Shown one piece after another: positions 18,567 through 27,126 of a DNA stretch of 48,172 bases. This DNA comes from Nitrospirota bacterium. Lineage in GTDB: Bacteria > Nitrospirota > Nitrospiria > SBBL01 > JAADHI01. The notes under the pieces were generated by a model. The model ran no database searches. It worked only from the letters and a program-made list of their open reading frames with translations, and was not told the origin of the DNA. The stretch spans positions 1 through 48,172 of the forward strand of contig JAJDBU010000010.1 of NCBI GenBank assembly GCA_029261195.1, given 5' to 3'. Numbering within the stretch: position 1 is the first letter of the stretch; the number at the start of each line of letters is the position of its first letter. A program made the translations under genes and the position numbers.

Positions 18567-21500
18567 GTGATGACGATCATGATAAAAAAACTAAATCGCT
18601 ATATTGTCTTCCTTTTGATGGTGATGCTTATGATGATGGCTTCTTGTAATCAGCAAGAATTTCCCGGCGCCAGCTCAGTGGACACCAACGCGGCCACTCG
18701 GACCGTCCCTTTCCTGGAGACCTTTATCTTTAACTTTAAAACCGGTGCAGGCCCGATTACTCGTGCGAATCCCGGTGGTAACCTGACGGCCATCTCTCAG
18801 GCTGTTCTGCTCACGATGCTCTCTTCGGCCCAGGAAGAAATTCTGCCGGGGACCGGGGTGGTCACAGGTCTGATCCATGCAAATGGTGCAGCCGTCAAAG
18901 ATGTGGCGCTCAAGGCCACAGATAGCGGAGGAAACCTACTGGCCATTCGGGCGGAAGGACGCTTCGTCGGTAACGACCTGCTTCTACCTGATGGTACAAA
19001 GTGCCCGATACAGGATACTGAAACCATTGTCCTTGACAATATCTGTATCAAGGGCAGCTTGTTTTATAACAGCCTGGGCGGTGTACCCGATTTCTCAAAC
19101 AATAAAGGCACCTCACCTTCGGGGACCTTTACCCTCTTTAATCTCCCTCCGGGAGAGGTCTATTTATGGGCCTTCAGAGGAGGACGAGGTAATGCACGGA
19201 TCAAGGTCTTTGACGGCAGAGTGTCGGTGGGAAAGGTAGCGGTCGTCCCGATTCCGATCTCCACCGTTCTGGTCGATGGACAAGCCACAGAGGCAGAGAC
19301 CACAGATCAAGTGATATTCATTGAAAATGCTGCGGTCACCTTACTTGGCAGCTCTGAAACCAGCCTGAGTACAAAGACCGATTCTGTAGGTCAGTACACC
19401 CTTAACCCCGTAGGAACCAGCGGAAACCACTTGATCAAAATCGCAAAGAGCGGACATTGGACGAGCTATCATGCCCTCAATACCTCTCCCTTTCAGTCAA
19501 CAGACGCACTACCCGATGTCACCTTAAATTTAACGCTATTCTCAAACAGCTATATTAATAAAATTATCGCCCCTGCCAGAATTGCAATCGACGCCAACAG
19601 GGCTGTGCTGACCGGGCGAGCCCGGTTTGGAAACGGCACCTCTCAACACTGTGCCAAATTTACTGTCACCAATGCAGCGGGGCAAGATTTGCTGACAACA
19701 GGAGGCGGGGGGGCCGTATTACTCTACAGTCCGGCCAAGCCCGACCCGCTAAGCGGGATTGATACGCTTCGACCGAACTGCGTCAATCCGGCTGACGGCA
19801 ATCAAACCGGCACCGACGGTTTTTATTTTATCTATAACCTGCCTCCGGGTGAGGTTGATGTCCGCTTTAAATCAACTGTTTCAACCGGGACACCCGGCAA
19901 CGAAGACATCTCAAGCGGCGGCGGTATTTCTAATGTATTCAAGGGGGTCGTCCTCGTACAAGATTTTTCCGTTTCCGGAACTGCCCAGTCTCAAGAACTC
20001 TCAGGAAGCATTCTCGATGAAAATAAGACGGCAGTGGCAGGCGCACGAATCACCATCCTGGGCATTACAGAGAAGAACTATCAATACGACGATGCCGGTA
20101 CATCAAAAACTTTTGCCTTTCCCCTTGATGCAATCAGTGGTGTCGGCGGTAGCTATGCAATCAGAAAAAACAGCGCTGCAAAGAACTCCTTCCCCTTAGA
20201 GGGCGGAAGCCTCTATCGTCTCAAAGTCACAAAAACCGGCCTTCCCGATACTTACCAAGCAGCCTTCATCAACAAAAACGCAACGACACAGGACCTATTC
20301 AGTGTCAGTACCGCCCTAAGCCCGGCTTCCGGTTTGGGGAAGATCTATGGCAATCTAACTCATCTGGCCAGCGGTCGCCCCGCCACTGATGTGCAGCTTC
20401 AGATCACTGACCTTAGAGGAAAGCTTTTGCAGACCATTAACAGCACTGACGGTGTTTTTCAGAGCATGGATCTTCCTCCCGGGCTGGTGAATCTTGCAAT
20501 TACTTCGGGTGATGATTCAGGTAACATGATTGCCCGTATTTTTGCCGACGGCGTGACTTTTGTCGCCTTTCCGATGTCGAAAGTTATCCCCGCAGAGATT
20601 TCCGTCTCGGGCGGTGTCCGGGATCTTGACAAGTCATTGGTCCCCCAAACCACCTTGAGTGTGCTGGGTCGCACGACGGACCCAGCCGGCAGGCTGAGCG
20701 TCGATGTCTCTGGAAACTACAGCGGTAGCCTTGAATCAAACGGACGTTTTGTGATCAAAGCCGAACAGAACAATTTCTACGACACCTATAATGTCTTTCC
20801 AAACACCGGCTTAGTCACGGCCCTCACGCCCTCCGACCTGTATGCAATCTCTCATTCGCAAATAAAATTAATCGCAGGCACAGCCGGTGTTCAGATTGAC
20901 AACAGCAAGGGCATCGTTGTCGGAACAAGCCTTGCGCATGGTTTTTCGGCGAAGATCTCCACCACCCCCTGCACGGACCCCGGCCCCCATAAAAGCACAC
21001 TCGGTTTTTTCAATCAGGACACCATCATTGATGTGGCGGTCACACAGTGTACGGGACCCGATAGCGTGACGCTGTTTTTTGGAAATGACTCTGGAGACGG
21101 GGGTTTTGTCATTGATCAAAGTTATACCGTCGGCACAAATCCAACAGACATCGCAACAGGTGATTTTAACGGCGACGGCATCGCCGACCTCGTCGTCTCG
21201 AATTTTGTCAGCGCAAACACGGCGGGTGACGTCATCTCTTTTTCTGTTTTATTGGGAGACAAAAAATCAGGATTTACTCTGCAAGCCCTGCCGGTTTCCG
21301 CAAGTGACAACATTGGAAATACCTTCGCTGATCCCAGTGCCGTCGCCGTTGGACTATTTAATGCCGATGCCGATCTCGACATTGCCCTGGCCTATCGAGG
21401 AGATAATCGTATACTGGTTTACACTGGAAACGGAGAGGGCAGCTTCTCACCGAAACTGGATGCCACCACCCAAAATATCGACTCCCATATCGTCGGAGCA

Positions 21501-22493
21501 AACCCCTCGGATCTGATCACCGGAGACTTTAATAAAGACAAGCGTATCGACCTGGCCGTCGCCAACAAAGACAGTAACACCCTGACGGTTTTGCTCGGCA
21601 ATACCGCCGGAGGCTTCCCGACGACCGATACAGTGCCTGTTGGAGACAAGCCTGCCTCACTGGTATCCGTCGATCTGAACGCCGATGGACAAAGCGATCT
21701 GGCAGTCATCAATCAAGTTTCCAGGACGGTCACAATTTTGACCAGTGATGTAAGCGGGAAGTTTCTTCCCCTCACCGACGCAAACGATGTGTTGGTTCCA
21801 GACCTTGTGCTTTCAGGTAATCCCTCAGCACTCACCTGGGGCGATTTTAACGGTGACAACCGGGTGGATTTGGCGATTGCACTACAATCAACAAACGAGG
21901 CCATTGTTTTTTTTGGAGACGGTGATGGTCGATTTACCCAGTCGAGGGCGGAAGCGCTCACTATTACCGCCCCGAATGACATGCTCGCGCTCGATGCCAA
22001 CCAGGATGGTCTTCACGACCTGCTCTCAGTGGGCTCCGGCATTGAGACCCTGCTTGGAACAGAAACGCCAGCCAGCGGAATGTCTGTAGAGGTACGAGAC
22101 CTGAACGGCACAGTCAGCGGCACCACGCTTTATCCTGGAAGCGGCACATCCGGCACTTCGGCAGACGGCAGCTTTGTCATCCTCAACGTTTCTCCCGGAT
22201 TGACAATGACGCGTGTCAGCAGCGGGGGGGCCGGCAACAGTCTCATCGACACCATTGCAGGCGCCGTTGTTTTTACAAAAATCCTGACCGCCACTGTCGC
22301 TCCCTTCCAGATTTCAGTTGCAGGGGCAGCCTTTGATCCTGTCGGTCCCGCACCCGGCGTTCCGGTCGGCAATGTCAAAGTCGAGGTCTTGGGCATGGGG
22401 ATACAAACCACCACCGATGGCCAGGGCGCCTATCAATTTACCCTGGATAGCAACAGCGAATACGCCCTGAAACTCTTCTTTGAAACGCCGTAA
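18567..22493 (+). CDS. Giant lipoprotein with carboxypeptidase-regulatory-like and FG-GAP repeats
   Basis: The 1308-residue product has a lipoprotein signal; the lipobox MASC puts the lipidated Cys at 27. Residues about 95-770 hold repeated beta-sandwich units of the carboxypeptidase-regulatory-like/CnaB sort, each marked by G-F-L-PPGEV or S-G-V-x-D motifs. Residues about 790-1150 hold five or six FG-GAP/VCBS units with calcium-loop motifs (DFNGDGIADL, DFNKDKRIDL, DLNADGQSDL, DFNGDNRVDL, DANQDGLHDL), predicting a beta-propeller. A last regulatory-like domain ends the protein. It abuts the DUF1302 gene. GTG 18567, ATG 18570 and ATG 18579 are possible starts. A surface-exposed binding or scaffold role is inferred from the domains. 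Confidence 0.8.
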   Translation: MMTIMIKKLNRYIVFLLMVMLMMMASCNQQEFPGASSVDTNAATRTVPFLETFIFNFKTGAGPITRANPGGNLTAISQAVLLTMLSSAQEEILPGTGVVTGLIHANGAAVKDVALKATDSGGNLLAIRAEGRFVGNDLLLPDGTKCPIQDTETIVLDNICIKGSLFYNSLGGVPDFSNNKGTSPSGTFTLFNLPPGEVYLWAFRGGRGNARIKVFDGRVSVGKVAVVPIPISTVLVDGQATEAETTDQVIFIENAAVTLLGSSETSLSTKTDSVGQYTLNPVGTSGNHLIKIAKSGHWTSYHALNTSPFQSTDALPDVTLNLTLFSNSYINKIIAPARIAIDANRAVLTGRARFGNGTSQHCAKFTVTNAAGQDLLTTGGGGAVLLYSPAKPDPLSGIDTLRPNCVNPADGNQTGTDGFYFIYNLPPGEVDVRFKSTVSTGTPGNEDISSGGGISNVFKGVVLVQDFSVSGTAQSQELSGSILDENKTAVAGARITILGITEKNYQYDDAGTSKTFAFPLDAISGVGGSYAIRKNSAAKNSFPLEGGSLYRLKVTKTGLPDTYQAAFINKNATTQDLFSVSTALSPASGLGKIYGNLTHLASGRPATDVQLQITDLRGKLLQTINSTDGVFQSMDLPPGLVNLAITSGDDSGNMIARIFADGVTFVAFPMSKVIPAEISVSGGVRDLDKSLVPQTTLSVLGRTTDPAGRLSVDVSGNYSGSLESNGRFVIKAEQNNFYDTYNVFPNTGLVTALTPSDLYAISHSQIKLIAGTAGVQIDNSKGIVVGTSLAHGFSAKISTTPCTDPGPHKSTLGFFNQDTIIDVAVTQCTGPDSVTLFFGNDSGDGGFVIDQSYTVGTNPTDIATGDFNGDGIADLVVSNFVSANTAGDVISFSVLLGDKKSGFTLQALPVSASDNIGNTFADPSAVAVGLFNADADLDIALAYRGDNRILVYTGNGEGSFSPKLDATTQNIDSHIVGANPSDLITGDFNKDKRIDLAVANKDSNTLTVLLGNTAGGFPTTDTVPVGDKPASLVSVDLNADGQSDLAVINQVSRTVTILTSDVSGKFLPLTDANDVLVPDLVLSGNPSALTWGDFNGDNRVDLAIALQSTNEAIVFFGDGDGRFTQSRAEALTITAPNDMLALDANQDGLHDLLSVGSGIETLLGTETPASGMSVEVRDLNGTVSGTTLYPGSGTSGTSADGSFVILNVSPGLTMTRVSSGGAGNSLIDTIAGAVVFTKILTATVAPFQISVAGAAFDPVGPAPGVPVGNVKVEVLGMGIQTTTDGQGAYQFTLDSNSEYALKLFFETP

Positions 22494-22668
22494 TAAAAAA
22501 ATGCCTATGATTAAATAAAGGTAGTTTCAAAAAAGGGGTTTTCCTGAAGTTTTGAGGCAAAACAGAAAATTGTAAAGGGTGACTACTCTGTCTTCGGCCT
22601 GAAGACGGTAAAGGTAGGTCGTCCTAAGCTATTGATCTAGCAGGCAAATACTTGATGACTTTCAAGTT

Positions 22669-22695
22669 TAAGATTAGTTCTACGAACTAATCTTA
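22669..22695. terminator. Perfect 12-bp hairpin at the 3' end of the JAMM gene
   Basis: TAAGATTAGTTC (22669-22680) and GAACTAATCTTA (22684-22695) are perfect inverted copies around a TAC loop, overlapping the minus-strand stop codon. Neither side has a good T-run, so it may be a Rho-dependent or RNA-stabilising hairpin between the two converging transcripts. Confidence 0.45.
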
Positions 22696-23114
22696 TCCTC
22701 AGTGATTTTTTCATCAGCGATCAGGAAGGCCCGTACGACTGGCGTTTCTTTTATTTCCAGAGAAATGATCAGGTAGTGCGTGTCCGGATAAAAAGCGAGA
22801 CGGACATCTGTCGCAGAGGGGTAGGCGGGGGATTCCGGGTGAGAATGGTAAATCGCAAGCATTTCAGTGCCGTTTTTACGCATTTTTTTGAAGGCGCCAA
22901 TCTGTTCTTTCGGGTCCATCACATAGCGAAACCGCCGATCGGTCGGGACCTTTAAATCAAGAGCAGAGGGATCCGCTACCGGAATATTTTGGATTTTGTA
23001 GATTTCCTTGACCGATTCCCCCGTTCCCGCTAGAAGACCACAGCACTCGTTCGGGCTTTCAGCTTTCGCATGTTTAATCATCGTATCGATTATTTTTTTA
23101 GGTATCTGAATCAT
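22680..23114 (-). CDS. JAMM/MPN metalloprotease of the Mov34/PAD-1 family
   Basis: This is a single-domain JAB1/MPN zinc protease of 144 residues. The zinc and catalytic residues are visible: Glu23 (NECCGLL), His90 and His92 in YHSHP, Ser100 and Asp103 (SATD), giving the full E...HxH(x7)SxxD motif. Bacterial members cleave C-terminal extensions from ubiquitin-like or sulphur-carrier proteins, or act as peptidases; the substrate here is unknown. An earlier in-frame ATG at 23150 lacks a ribosome site. The ATG at 23114 has GGAAA about 10 bases upstream and matches family length. It is the last gene of the minus-strand cluster, 132 bases after ldcA. Confidence 0.85.
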   Translation of the reverse strand: MIQIPKKIIDTMIKHAKAESPNECCGLLAGTGESVKEIYKIQNIPVADPSALDLKVPTDRRFRYVMDPKEQIGAFKKMRKNGTEMLAIYHSHPESPAYPSATDVRLAFYPDTHYLIISLEIKETPVVRAFLIADEKITEDKISS

Positions 23115-23211
23115 CTGAGTCGTTTCCAATTGACCTGCATGGTCACGCATGTAGAGTAATTTTAGCTCTTTAACCGAAGTACTTTACCATAGAAAGCGTC
23201 CATTCGTCATC

Positions 23212-23246
23212 ATTAGGTAAGCCTCACATTAGGTAAGCCTCACATT
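23212..23246. repeat. 16-bp tandem duplication
   Basis: ATTAGGTAAGCCTCAC occurs twice head-to-tail (23212-23227 and 23228-23243), followed by a further ATT. It ends just 3' of the LD-carboxypeptidase stop codon. It looks like a recent slippage duplication. Confidence 0.8.
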
Positions 23247-24152
23247 TTATAAAACTGACGACTCAAGCATCTTCACATGTCTTAAGTCAGTATCCAGGCG
23301 AATATTTGCCCCAAACGGGAGAGTGACGGTCGCATCGCCATGTCCAGAAGGGAAAGAAAACAGTATCGGGATTGAGGACTCATCGAAGATATCGAGGATA
23401 ATTTCCGGCAACATTTCCGGATGGCATTGCGGCATCTGACCAAAGATGACCCCACGGACACGCTTAAATTTTCCGAGCGCTTTTAAATAGGACAGCATTC
23501 GGTCAATACGAAAGGGCGCTTCATTCACATCTTCAATGAAGAGGATGCGCCCTGCGGTTTCAATCTCGTAAGGCGTGCCGATTGTGGTACAAAGCAGGGT
23601 CAGACAGCCACCTGTCAAGATTCCTTCTGCTGTGCCCGAGCGGAGAACCTTAAGCCCTTCAAATTCCATCTCAAGTAAGTCCCCCGCAAGTAGGCGAAAA
23701 AGATGACTCTCCAGCGAAGGCTGAATCTCCTTGCTAAAGTGGGTGGCGACCATCGGGCCATGAAAGGTGATCCAGGACAAGGATTGCATGAGATAGATGA
23801 GCAGGCTGGTGATATCACTGGAGCCGACGAAAATTTTGTTCGATTGCGAAAGCGTCTTTTTGTCTAAAAAGGGGATGATCCGGGCAGCGCCAACGCCACC
23901 ACGGGCGCAGAAAACCGCGTCGATTTCCTTGTTCGTAAAGGCCGCTTGAAAATCCTCGGCTCGCTCCCGATCACTTCCTGCAAAGTAGCGATGCGCTTTA
24001 TTGAGGTGTCGTCCCGGAATCACCTTCAGTCCGAGCGCTTCTAATCGAGCAACGCCGCTTTGAATCAGATCATGATCGACACGACCGGCAGGTGCGACTA
24101 CAGCAACCTGCCCCCCTTCCACGAGGCGTTTAGGCTTTATGAAGCGATTCAC
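23247..24152 (-). CDS. ldcA: Muramoyltetrapeptide (LD-)carboxypeptidase, peptidase family S66
   Basis: LdcA removes the terminal D-alanine from cytoplasmic murein tetrapeptides so that the tripeptide can be reused. The 301-residue protein has the S66 nucleophile Ser112 in GSSDIT, the Glu of the triad in FIEDVNEAPFRID and the His region GHGDATVTLPFG. An in-frame ATG exists further upstream, but a GTG at 24152 is preceded by AAGGAG at a seven-base spacing and gives the usual N terminus. The gene overlaps the serine hydrolase by 23 bases. With mpl two genes upstream, the operon covers two consecutive murein-recycling steps. MccF-type immunity proteins share the fold but are unlikely in this context. 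Confidence 0.9.
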   Translation of the reverse strand: MNRFIKPKRLVEGGQVAVVAPAGRVDHDLIQSGVARLEALGLKVIPGRHLNKAHRYFAGSDRERAEDFQAAFTNKEIDAVFCARGGVGAARIIPFLDKKTLSQSNKIFVGSSDITSLLIYLMQSLSWITFHGPMVATHFSKEIQPSLESHLFRLLAGDLLEMEFEGLKVLRSGTAEGILTGGCLTLLCTTIGTPYEIETAGRILFIEDVNEAPFRIDRMLSYLKALGKFKRVRGVIFGQMPQCHPEMLPEIILDIFDESSIPILFSFPSGHGDATVTLPFGANIRLDTDLRHVKMLESSVL

Positions 24153-25266
24153 CGAGAATCTCCTTAAAAACAACATTATGTAGCTCTGGTCGAAAGATCT
24201 TGATCTTCCTGTTTTCATGGCTTGGGTGAACGCGGTTTGTCAAAAGAATCACTGTGAGATCTTTTTCCTGGTCCACCCAGATTGAAGTGCCGGTGTAACC
24301 GAGGTGTCCAAAACTGCTTTCCGAAAAGAACTGACCGGAAGACGAGTTCAAGGAGGATGGCGTATCCCAGCCCAAGCCCCAGGAGCTCTCCTTCGGAAAC
24401 CCTGAGCCTTTTTTCCGACTCAGAAAATGATTTGCAATTTTTGGGTCAAAGGGCCCCTCTTCCTTGAGCGATTTACGCCAAAGCTGAACAAGTTGATAAA
24501 CGCCCATAGCCGTCGAAAAGAGTCCCGCATGCCCTGCAAGCCCTCCCATCGCATAGGCATTGTCATCATGGACGATGCCTCGTATGAAACCGCCGCGCCA
24601 CGAAAGATGTTCCGTCGCTGCAATGGACTGATTCAGACGGTCGAAAGCAGGATCGTTGAGTGGGGAAAAGAAGGGGCGATCATCATGCAGGAGTGAAAAA
24701 ATCTGTGTTTCGCAGAATTGATTGAGCGACATACCGGACACAAGCTCGATCACCTCGCCCAAAACGATAAATCCGATGTCGCTGTAAAGGCTAAGTTCCC
24801 CGGGAGAGGAAATGAGCGCTTCGTTTCGGGCCATCTGATAGACTAGATGCTTTGCTTCCGGAGAGCCTAAAAATCCTCTGTCTGCTTCATCCCGTTTCGC
24901 GATAGACTTGTAATAGGGTCGCCAGTCGGGCAGACCTGCACAGTGATTCAAAAGATGGAACAGGCGAATCCCTGCCTTGCCGCCAGAAGCATAGGAGGGG
25001 ATATGCCTTGAAACAGGGTCATCCAGGTTCAGGCTTCCCTCTTGAATCAGGAGGACAATTGCAGCCGCCGTCGCCAGGGGTTTTGTGAGCGAGGCAATGT
25101 CAAACAAGGTATTGCAGGCGACCTCAGAACGACGCAATTCGAGGTCCTGCAAGCCGAAGGGTTTGTGATAAACGATGTTTCCTTGTCGGGCAACGAGTAG
25201 AACAGCTCCCGGGAAAACACCGGAGACCACCCCTTCAGACATTTTTTGAGAAATGCAATCGTCCAT
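24130..25266 (-). CDS. Serine hydrolase of the beta-lactamase/class C fold
   Basis: The 378-residue protein carries the SxxK motif SLTK (Ser59, Lys62), a YSD in place of the usual YxN, and HLGYTGTS as the third box. No signal peptide is visible, so it is probably cytoplasmic. The ATG at 25266 shares bases with the mpl stop codon (TAATG), a classic coupled start. An upstream in-frame extension (to 25371) would overlap mpl and consists partly of a duplicated sequence, so I reject it. The position between mpl and ldcA suggests action on recycled muropeptides. An esterase or D-aminopeptidase activity cannot be excluded. Confidence 0.82.
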   Translation of the reverse strand: MDDCISQKMSEGVVSGVFPGAVLLVARQGNIVYHKPFGLQDLELRRSEVACNTLFDIASLTKPLATAAAIVLLIQEGSLNLDDPVSRHIPSYASGGKAGIRLFHLLNHCAGLPDWRPYYKSIAKRDEADRGFLGSPEAKHLVYQMARNEALISSPGELSLYSDIGFIVLGEVIELVSGMSLNQFCETQIFSLLHDDRPFFSPLNDPAFDRLNQSIAATEHLSWRGGFIRGIVHDDNAYAMGGLAGHAGLFSTAMGVYQLVQLWRKSLKEEGPFDPKIANHFLSRKKGSGFPKESSWGLGWDTPSSLNSSSGQFFSESSFGHLGYTGTSIWVDQEKDLTVILLTNRVHPSHENRKIKIFRPELHNVVFKEILGESLHKA

Positions 25267-26744
25267 TAGATCGGTGATTCGTAGATCGGTGATTCGGGGT
25301 CGCGAAAAATCTCTAATTGAGCCAGTAATTTTTGATGGATACCGTCGAAACCCCCGCAAGACATGATGCAAACCAGGTCGCCCGGCTGAAGCGCTGTTAT
25401 CAGTGCCTTAACGATCTGATCAGTGGAAGGGATGAAGCGCGCTGTTTTGTCTTGAGCGTTGATATCAAAAACAAGTTGTTCCAAGTCAAGCCGATCTTCA
25501 GGCTTAATTTTTTCAGGGGCATGCAGCCCCGCCAGTACAATCTGATCGGCTGCTTCAAAGGCAGAGACAAAGGCCTTTTGAAAGACCTTTCGCTTGCTTG
25601 TTGCAGAGCGTGGTTCAAAGACCACCCAGAGTCTGCGAGAAGGGTAGCGCACTTTAAGACCTGCCAATGTTTCAGAGATTGCTGTCGGGTGGTGGGCGAA
25701 ATCATCCATCACCAGGATATCATCGACAACACCGACGAGTTCCTGCCTCCGTTTCACCCCTTGAAAGGATTGCAGGCCATCTTTGATTTGTACCCAGCTT
25801 AATCCGATGTGGTGGCACAAGGCGATGACCGAAAGTGCATTCATGAGATTATGTCGACCGCACAAGGGGCTAGCGATATTGCCCAGTTTTTTATTGCGAT
25901 ACCACACATCAAACCCCAGAACCTCGTCAATGGACTTCACTGCATCGGCATACCAGTCACAATTCGACCGATGAATCTTTTTGTCTAAAGACGATCCGTA
26001 GCGTTCCACCGAGCAGGGGAGATTGCGCACAACAGAGTCTGCTTCCGGTGAACCGGCGGCAAGCAGCAGATGTCCTTCAGGAGGGATGAGTTCGACAAAT
26101 TGTCTAAAGAGGTTTTTGATCACCTCAATGTCGGAGAAGATATCGGCATGATCGAATTCGATGCCGGTCAAAATGGCATGTTTAGGGCGATAGTGAAGAA
26201 ATTTCGGCCCTTTATCGAAAAAAGCCGTATCGTACTCATCCCCTTCCACAACAAAGTACGGCCCCTTGCCGACACGGTGATTGCTGTCAAAATTCTTGAT
26301 CCAGCCTCCGATCAAAAACCCGGGGTCGTAAGCAGCGGAACTGAGTACAGAGGCCAGCAAAGAGGAGGTCGTCGTTTTACCATGTGTGCCCGCAACCACA
26401 AGAGACTGTTTGTCTGTAAGAAAGAATTGCTCAAGAGCAGCGGCCATAGAAAGATAGGGAAGCCCCCGACGCAGGGTTTCGATGACTTCTGTATTATCTC
26501 TTGAAACAGCGTTTCCGATGATGACCCGATCGGTATCGGGAGCAATATGCTCGGCTTTGAAACCCGACTTGCAGACAATGCCTTCCGCCTCAAGCAGGGT
26601 GCTCATCGGCGGATAAACCGCCTTATCAGAACCGCTGATATGGTGACCGGATTTTTTCAAGAGACCGGCAAGCGCGGCCATACCTGTGCCGCAAATCGCA
26701 ATCATGTGGATGCGTTCGGGTTGAGTTAAAATCGGTCTCACCAT
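25266..26744 (-). CDS. mpl: UDP-N-acetylmuramate:L-Ala-gamma-D-Glu-meso-DAP ligase Mpl
   Basis: Mpl attaches the recycled murein tripeptide directly to UDP-MurNAc. The 492-residue protein shows the Mur-ligase order: Rossmann UDP domain with AICGTGMAALAGLL (about 16-29), ATP loop GTHGKTTT at 119-126, EGDEYDTAFFDKGPKFLHY and GIEFDHADIF typical of Mpl rather than MurC, and a C-terminal Mur domain. The C terminus has been lengthened by a 15-bp duplication (ESPIYESPI). No ribosome site is obvious at the ATG. It heads the minus-strand operon mpl, serine hydrolase, ldcA. Confidence 0.93.
   Translation of the reverse strand: MVRPILTQPERIHMIAICGTGMAALAGLLKKSGHHISGSDKAVYPPMSTLLEAEGIVCKSGFKAEHIAPDTDRVIIGNAVSRDNTEVIETLRRGLPYLSMAAALEQFFLTDKQSLVVAGTHGKTTTSSLLASVLSSAAYDPGFLIGGWIKNFDSNHRVGKGPYFVVEGDEYDTAFFDKGPKFLHYRPKHAILTGIEFDHADIFSDIEVIKNLFRQFVELIPPEGHLLLAAGSPEADSVVRNLPCSVERYGSSLDKKIHRSNCDWYADAVKSIDEVLGFDVWYRNKKLGNIASPLCGRHNLMNALSVIALCHHIGLSWVQIKDGLQSFQGVKRRQELVGVVDDILVMDDFAHHPTAISETLAGLKVRYPSRRLWVVFEPRSATSKRKVFQKAFVSAFEAADQIVLAGLHAPEKIKPEDRLDLEQLVFDINAQDKTARFIPSTDQIVKALITALQPGDLVCIMSCGGFDGIHQKLLAQLEIFRDPESPIYESPI
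25267..25296. repeat. 15-bp tandem duplication at the 3' end of mpl
   Basis: TAGATCGGTGATTCG is present twice in tandem (25267-25281, 25282-25296). It encodes the repeated ESPI at the Mpl C terminus and preserves the reading frame. Confidence 0.8.
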
Positions 26745-26796
26745 TCGGAAAGAGAAAGGCTTGTCCTTTCATTTGGGCACAAAATAATATTCGACG

Positions 26797-26825
26797 ATAT
26801 TATTGTATGTAATTGTGTCCGTCAA
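26797..26825 (-). promoter_or_regulatory. Promoter of the mpl operon (TTGACG-17-TAATAT)
   Basis: On the minus strand TTGACG (26825-26820) and TAATAT (26802-26797) have a 17-base spacer. The -10 lies within the dyad AATAATAT/ATATTATT (26783-26804), which could be an operator. Confidence 0.45.
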
Positions 26826-26952
26826 GGTGGGATGAGCGCTTTTGACCGATAAAACCTACACCGTATTCTCGAACAAATCCTTCCTCAAGGCAATGCCCTT
26901 TCATTCCTGTTCCTAATGACCTTGTCGTTCTTTCTGATTTTTTAGACACTTC

Positions 26953-26981
26953 TTGACAAGCTTAAAACGCTGTTGTATATT
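26953..26981 (+). promoter_or_regulatory. Consensus promoter of the TonB receptor locus (TTGACA-17-TATATT)
   Basis: TTGACA (26953-26958), a 17-base spacer and TATATT (26976-26981) form a near-ideal housekeeping promoter, with +1 near 26988. The same -35, spacing and -10 occur before iscR. Confidence 0.8.
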
Positions 26982-26995
26982 GCGCTCGCAATACG

Positions 26996-27018
26996 ATATT
27001 GAGAATTGTTCTCAATAT
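26996..27018. promoter_or_regulatory. Fur-box-like operator dyad
   Basis: A perfect 10-bp dyad, ATATTGAGAA and TTCTCAATAT around TTG, lies just after the predicted transcription start. Its core TGAGAATTGTTCTCA (27000-27014) matches 11 of 14 defined positions of the 7-1-7 Fur consensus. Iron-dependent repression is inferred. Confidence 0.65.
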
Positions 27019-27053
27019 AAGTTAAGTCTAGCGGTCAGCACCATCCAGAACCT

Positions 27054-27094
27054 AAAGGCCCAGAGCAATGAAACAATGCTCCGGGCCTTTTTTT
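27054..27094 (+). terminator. Intrinsic terminator within the TonB receptor leader (possible attenuator)
   Basis: AAAGGCCCAGAGCA (27054-27067) pairs with TGCTCCGGGCCTTT (27077-27090), 13 of 14 positions, followed by an uninterrupted T-run to 27094. It lies between the promoter and the ribosome site of the receptor, and no plus-strand gene upstream needs it. Either it is an attenuator or it ends a small RNA of about 105 nt. Confidence 0.75.
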
Positions 27095-27126
27095 GTGGTG
27101 ATACAACAGACAGAGGAAAGGGAAAA

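Noticed and set aside
25267-25371. N-terminal extension of the serine hydrolase
   Set aside because: It overlaps mpl and consists partly of the duplicated 15-mer; the TAATG-coupled ATG at 25266 is better.
26953-27126. A longer TonB receptor reading frame starting with TTG at 26953
   Set aside because: The TTG is the -35 hexamer, and the frame would cross the operator and the terminator. The ATG at 27127 has a good ribosome site and a signal peptide follows.
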